The notes beneath the pieces are model-generated. The model saw nothing but the letters and a program-made list of their open reading frames with translations, made no database searches and was not told where the DNA came from. Positions 6,688-7,962 of a DNA stretch of 7,962 bases are shown piece after piece. Positions within the stretch are counted from its first letter, which is position 1, and every line of letters starts with the position of its first letter. The stretch is from JAWKWH01 sp041582695. Lineage in GTDB: Bacteria; Pseudomonadota; Alphaproteobacteria; Rhizobiales; Rhizobiaceae. The stretch is taken from assembly GCA_041582695.1 (NCBI GenBank), contig JBFIBB010000165.1:1-7962 (forward strand), read 5' to 3'. The position numbers were made by a program, and so were the translations under genes.

Positions 6688-7131
6688 TCAGCTTTTCTTG
6701 CTGCCGCCCTTGCCTGAGTAGAAGCTCCTTATTTCCTCCATGCTCTCATTCATCCGGTCTGCGAGCACCTGCATGGCGTCGCGGCCGGACTTCGAGCTCA
6801 TCTCGCCAAGCTCGCTGGCATTGCGCACCGCCGTTTCGAAACTCCGGCGGGCGAAGTCTGCCTGCCGGGCCATCATGTCGGCGGAGCCGGCGCCGGAAGT
6901 AACGTTTCGCGACAGGTCGGTCATTTCGCGCACCGCATCGGCAACCATTTCGCGCTGGCGCTCCATGACCGCATTCGCGCCGGAACCGGCTGTCTTGGCC
7001 GCCTTTTCGAGCGCCTGGATATTCTTCCGGTGGTTTTCGAGAATCTTGTCCATGTCGGCCTGCGGCAAATTCAGCCCGCGGCCGAGGTTGAGGAACATAT
7101 CGAAAAGATTTTCCTGCTTGTCAGCGCTCAT
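6688..7131 (-). CDS. Phasin-family protein (polyhydroxyalkanoate granule-associated)
   Basis: A small (147-residue), highly helical, Met/Ala/Glu-rich cytoplasmic protein without signal peptide, cysteine or tryptophan. Phasins coat PHA granules and limit their size. Family-like features are the N-terminal amphipathic stretch NLFDMFLNLGRGLNLP, the NHRKNIQALEKAAKTA block (33-48, as in TIGR01841 phasins), a central heptad-like region, MARQADFARRSFETAVRNASELGEM, and a Lys/Gly-rich tail GKGGSKKS. An in-frame start at 7173 would add 14 residues, but ATG 7131 is chosen because GGAGGTGAT sits just before it. The gene lies downstream of iolB on the same strand, 203 bases away, so it probably has its own promoter; no strong one is visible. 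Some members of the wider family are not PHA-bound, so the role is likely but not certain. Confidence 0.85.
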   Translation of the reverse strand: MSADKQENLFDMFLNLGRGLNLPQADMDKILENHRKNIQALEKAAKTAGSGANAVMERQREMVADAVREMTDLSRNVTSGAGSADMMARQADFARRSFETAVRNASELGEMSSKSGRDAMQVLADRMNESMEEIRSFYSGKGGSKKS

Positions 7132-7134
7132 CGT

Positions 7135-7143
7135 ATCACCTCC
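7135..7143 (-). promoter_or_regulatory. Near-perfect Shine-Dalgarno deciding the phasin start
   Basis: On the minus strand GGAGGTGAT, nine bases complementary to the 16S rRNA 3' end, precedes ATG 7131 with the GGAGG core seven bases away. It rules out the longer start at 7173 and indicates high translation, as expected for an abundant granule-coat protein. Confidence 0.8.
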
Positions 7144-7273
7144 GCTGTTTTCAACTGGTGGCTCGAAATACATAGTATGCGACGAAGGTCCGGAAAACCA
7201 GAAGCGGCCGAGGCTCTTGCGAATTGGCTCGATGTTGTCCGGCCGGCTTGTTCCAATCGCGGTGTCGAGGATG

Positions 7274-7316
7274 CGGCGTTCGCCGTCTCCCGTTTTCCTT
7301 TATCCGGATTCCGGAT
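7274..7316. other. Two perfect dyads between iolB and the phasin gene
   Basis: ATCCGGA-T-TCCGGAT (7302-7316, seven-base arms) begins 18 bases beyond the iolB stop in the direction of transcription, followed by CGGCG-TT-CGCCG (7274-7285). Neither is followed by a T-run on the minus strand (AAAGGAAAACGGG and CATCCTCG follow), so they are not standard terminators. They could be an iolB 3' structure or regulator sites for the phasin gene, whose start codon is about 140-170 bases further on. Function unknown. Confidence 0.35.
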
Positions 7317-7334
7317 TCGACTTGATTGCGCCGG

Positions 7335-7962
7335 TCAGTTCTTTTCGGGACCCGATGCGGGGGCATCATCCCTCCGCATGATCCACTCGACCTCGGGAGC
7401 GGGCACGAAGCGCCATTTGCGAAGCGGCCCTGCCATGACGTTGAGATAATACATCTCGAACCCGTAGGGAGCCCCGCAGGGATGGTGGCCGCGTGGAACC
7501 AGCACCACATCGCCATCGCTAACCGCCATCGTCTCATCCAGCTTGCCATCATCGGTATAGACGCGCTGAATGCCGAAACCGGAGGCGGGATTGAGACGGT
7601 GATAATAGGTTTCCTCGAGATAGGTTATGCGCGGATAATCATCCTCGTCATGGCGGTGGCTCGGATAGGAAGACCAGTGGCCGGCGGGCGTGAACACCTC
7701 GGTAACGAGCAGTGAATCGCAGTAGTCCTCGTTTTCCATCGCGATGTTGTTGATGTAGCGGGTATTGGTTCCCTTGCCACGCCCGGTAAGCGTTATTCCG
7801 CCGGGGCCGATGCGCCTTGCTTCATGACCATTGCTGCCAGGCGCCGAGCAGACTGCGATTGTGCAGTCGGTTTCGGCCACGGCCCGCCATTCCGTCCCGT
7901 TCGGCAGGTACAGGCAGTGTGGGGCGGTCTTCTCGAACACGTCCATCCGTTCGCCGAGCACA
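7335..7962 (-). CDS. iolB: 5-deoxy-glucuronate isomerase IolB (N-terminus beyond window)
   Basis: A cytoplasmic cupin enzyme that isomerises 5-deoxy-D-glucuronate to 2-deoxy-5-keto-D-gluconate in myo-inositol catabolism. The frame stays open to the right edge. The visible 209 codons begin LGERMDVFEKTAPHCLYLPNG, which in complete IolB proteins (about 265-270 residues) lies some 60 residues in, so the true start is outside. Family marks in the visible part are GHWSSYPSHRHDEDD (candidate metal ligands at visible residues 102 and 104), YLEETYYHR (Glu117), GFGIQRVYTDDG, GDVVLVPRGHHPC (His159/160) and YYLNVMAGPLRKW. In rhizobia iolB is commonly the last gene of an iolC-D-E-B type operon, which fits this end-of-unit position. 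The short tail DDAPASGPEKN is unremarkable. Confidence 0.95.
   Translation of the reverse strand, partial: VLGERMDVFEKTAPHCLYLPNGTEWRAVAETDCTIAVCSAPGSNGHEARRIGPGGITLTGRGKGTNTRYINNIAMENEDYCDSLLVTEVFTPAGHWSSYPSHRHDEDDYPRITYLEETYYHRLNPASGFGIQRVYTDDGKLDETMAVSDGDVVLVPRGHHPCGAPYGFEMYYLNVMAGPLRKWRFVPAPEVEWIMRRDDAPASGPEKN

Noticed and set aside
6659..6688. Inverted repeat ATGCGC/GCGCAT in the gap between the BKACE and phasin genes
   Set aside because: Six-base arms with an 18-base loop and no T-run on either strand; too weak for a bidirectional terminator.
7132..7173. A longer phasin start at 7173 adding 14 residues
   Set aside because: The extra residues would be translated from the Shine-Dalgarno region itself; GGAGGTGAT is placed for ATG 7131.

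Overview
The window looks like chromosomal DNA from an alphaproteobacterium of the Hyphomicrobiales (Rhizobiales), probably near Phyllobacteriaceae/Mesorhizobium. The evidence is high-GC coding sequence with strongly GC-biased third codon positions, a dapB-gpmA pair with a short alphaproteobacterial-type gpmA, a TIGR01841-type phasin, and a rhizobial-style IolB. This placement rests on recognised families, not on a database search. Most of the window is ordinary core or near-core metabolism; I see no transposase, integrase, CRISPR array or phage genes.

Layout, left to right. (1) 1-618 (+): 3' part of an atypical SDR / NAD(P)-dependent epimerase-like gene, cut by the window edge. (2) 738-1736 (+): mepA, an exported penicillin-insensitive murein endopeptidase (M74) with all expected metal and cysteine positions. 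(3) 1737-1889: a short intergenic stretch unusually rich in short dyads, including four CGGCAA/TTGCCG half-sites. (4) 1890-3758 (+): an MsbA/ABCB-type half-transporter (membrane domain plus ATPase in one chain), overlapping by 4 bases the start of (5) dapB, 3755-4570 (+), lysine/diaminopimelate synthesis, followed after 37 bases by (6) gpmA, 4608-5228 (+), glycolysis. These three probably form one transcription unit. (7) 5335-5421 (+): tRNA-Leu with anticodon CAG and its own -35/-10 promoter. (8) 5422-5792: a 371-base stretch without an intact gene. It holds a start-less reading frame with coding-like composition (5475-5666), then a promoter and overlapping dyads that fit a repressor site for (9). 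(9) 5793-6635 (+): a BKACE (beta-keto acid cleavage enzyme, DUF849) of unassigned substrate. (10) 6688-7131 (-): a phasin-family protein with a near-perfect Shine-Dalgarno. (11) 7335-7962 (-): the C-terminal three quarters of IolB, 5-deoxy-glucuronate isomerase, running off the right edge.

How they fit together: MepA trims peptidoglycan cross-links and DapB supplies the meso-diaminopimelate (and lysine) used to build it, but they sit in different units and the link is thematic only. On the right, IolB feeds myo-inositol toward acetyl-CoA, BKACE moves an acetyl group from acetyl-CoA-derived chemistry to acetoacetate, and phasin coats polyhydroxyalkanoate granules built from acetoacetyl-CoA. 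That is a plausible metabolic grouping around acetyl-CoA/acetoacetate, but it is inference from adjacency. The items most worth a second look are the BKACE with its private operator-like site, the broken reading frame after tRNA-Leu, and the dyad-rich gap before the ABC transporter. None of these amounts to a clear new system.
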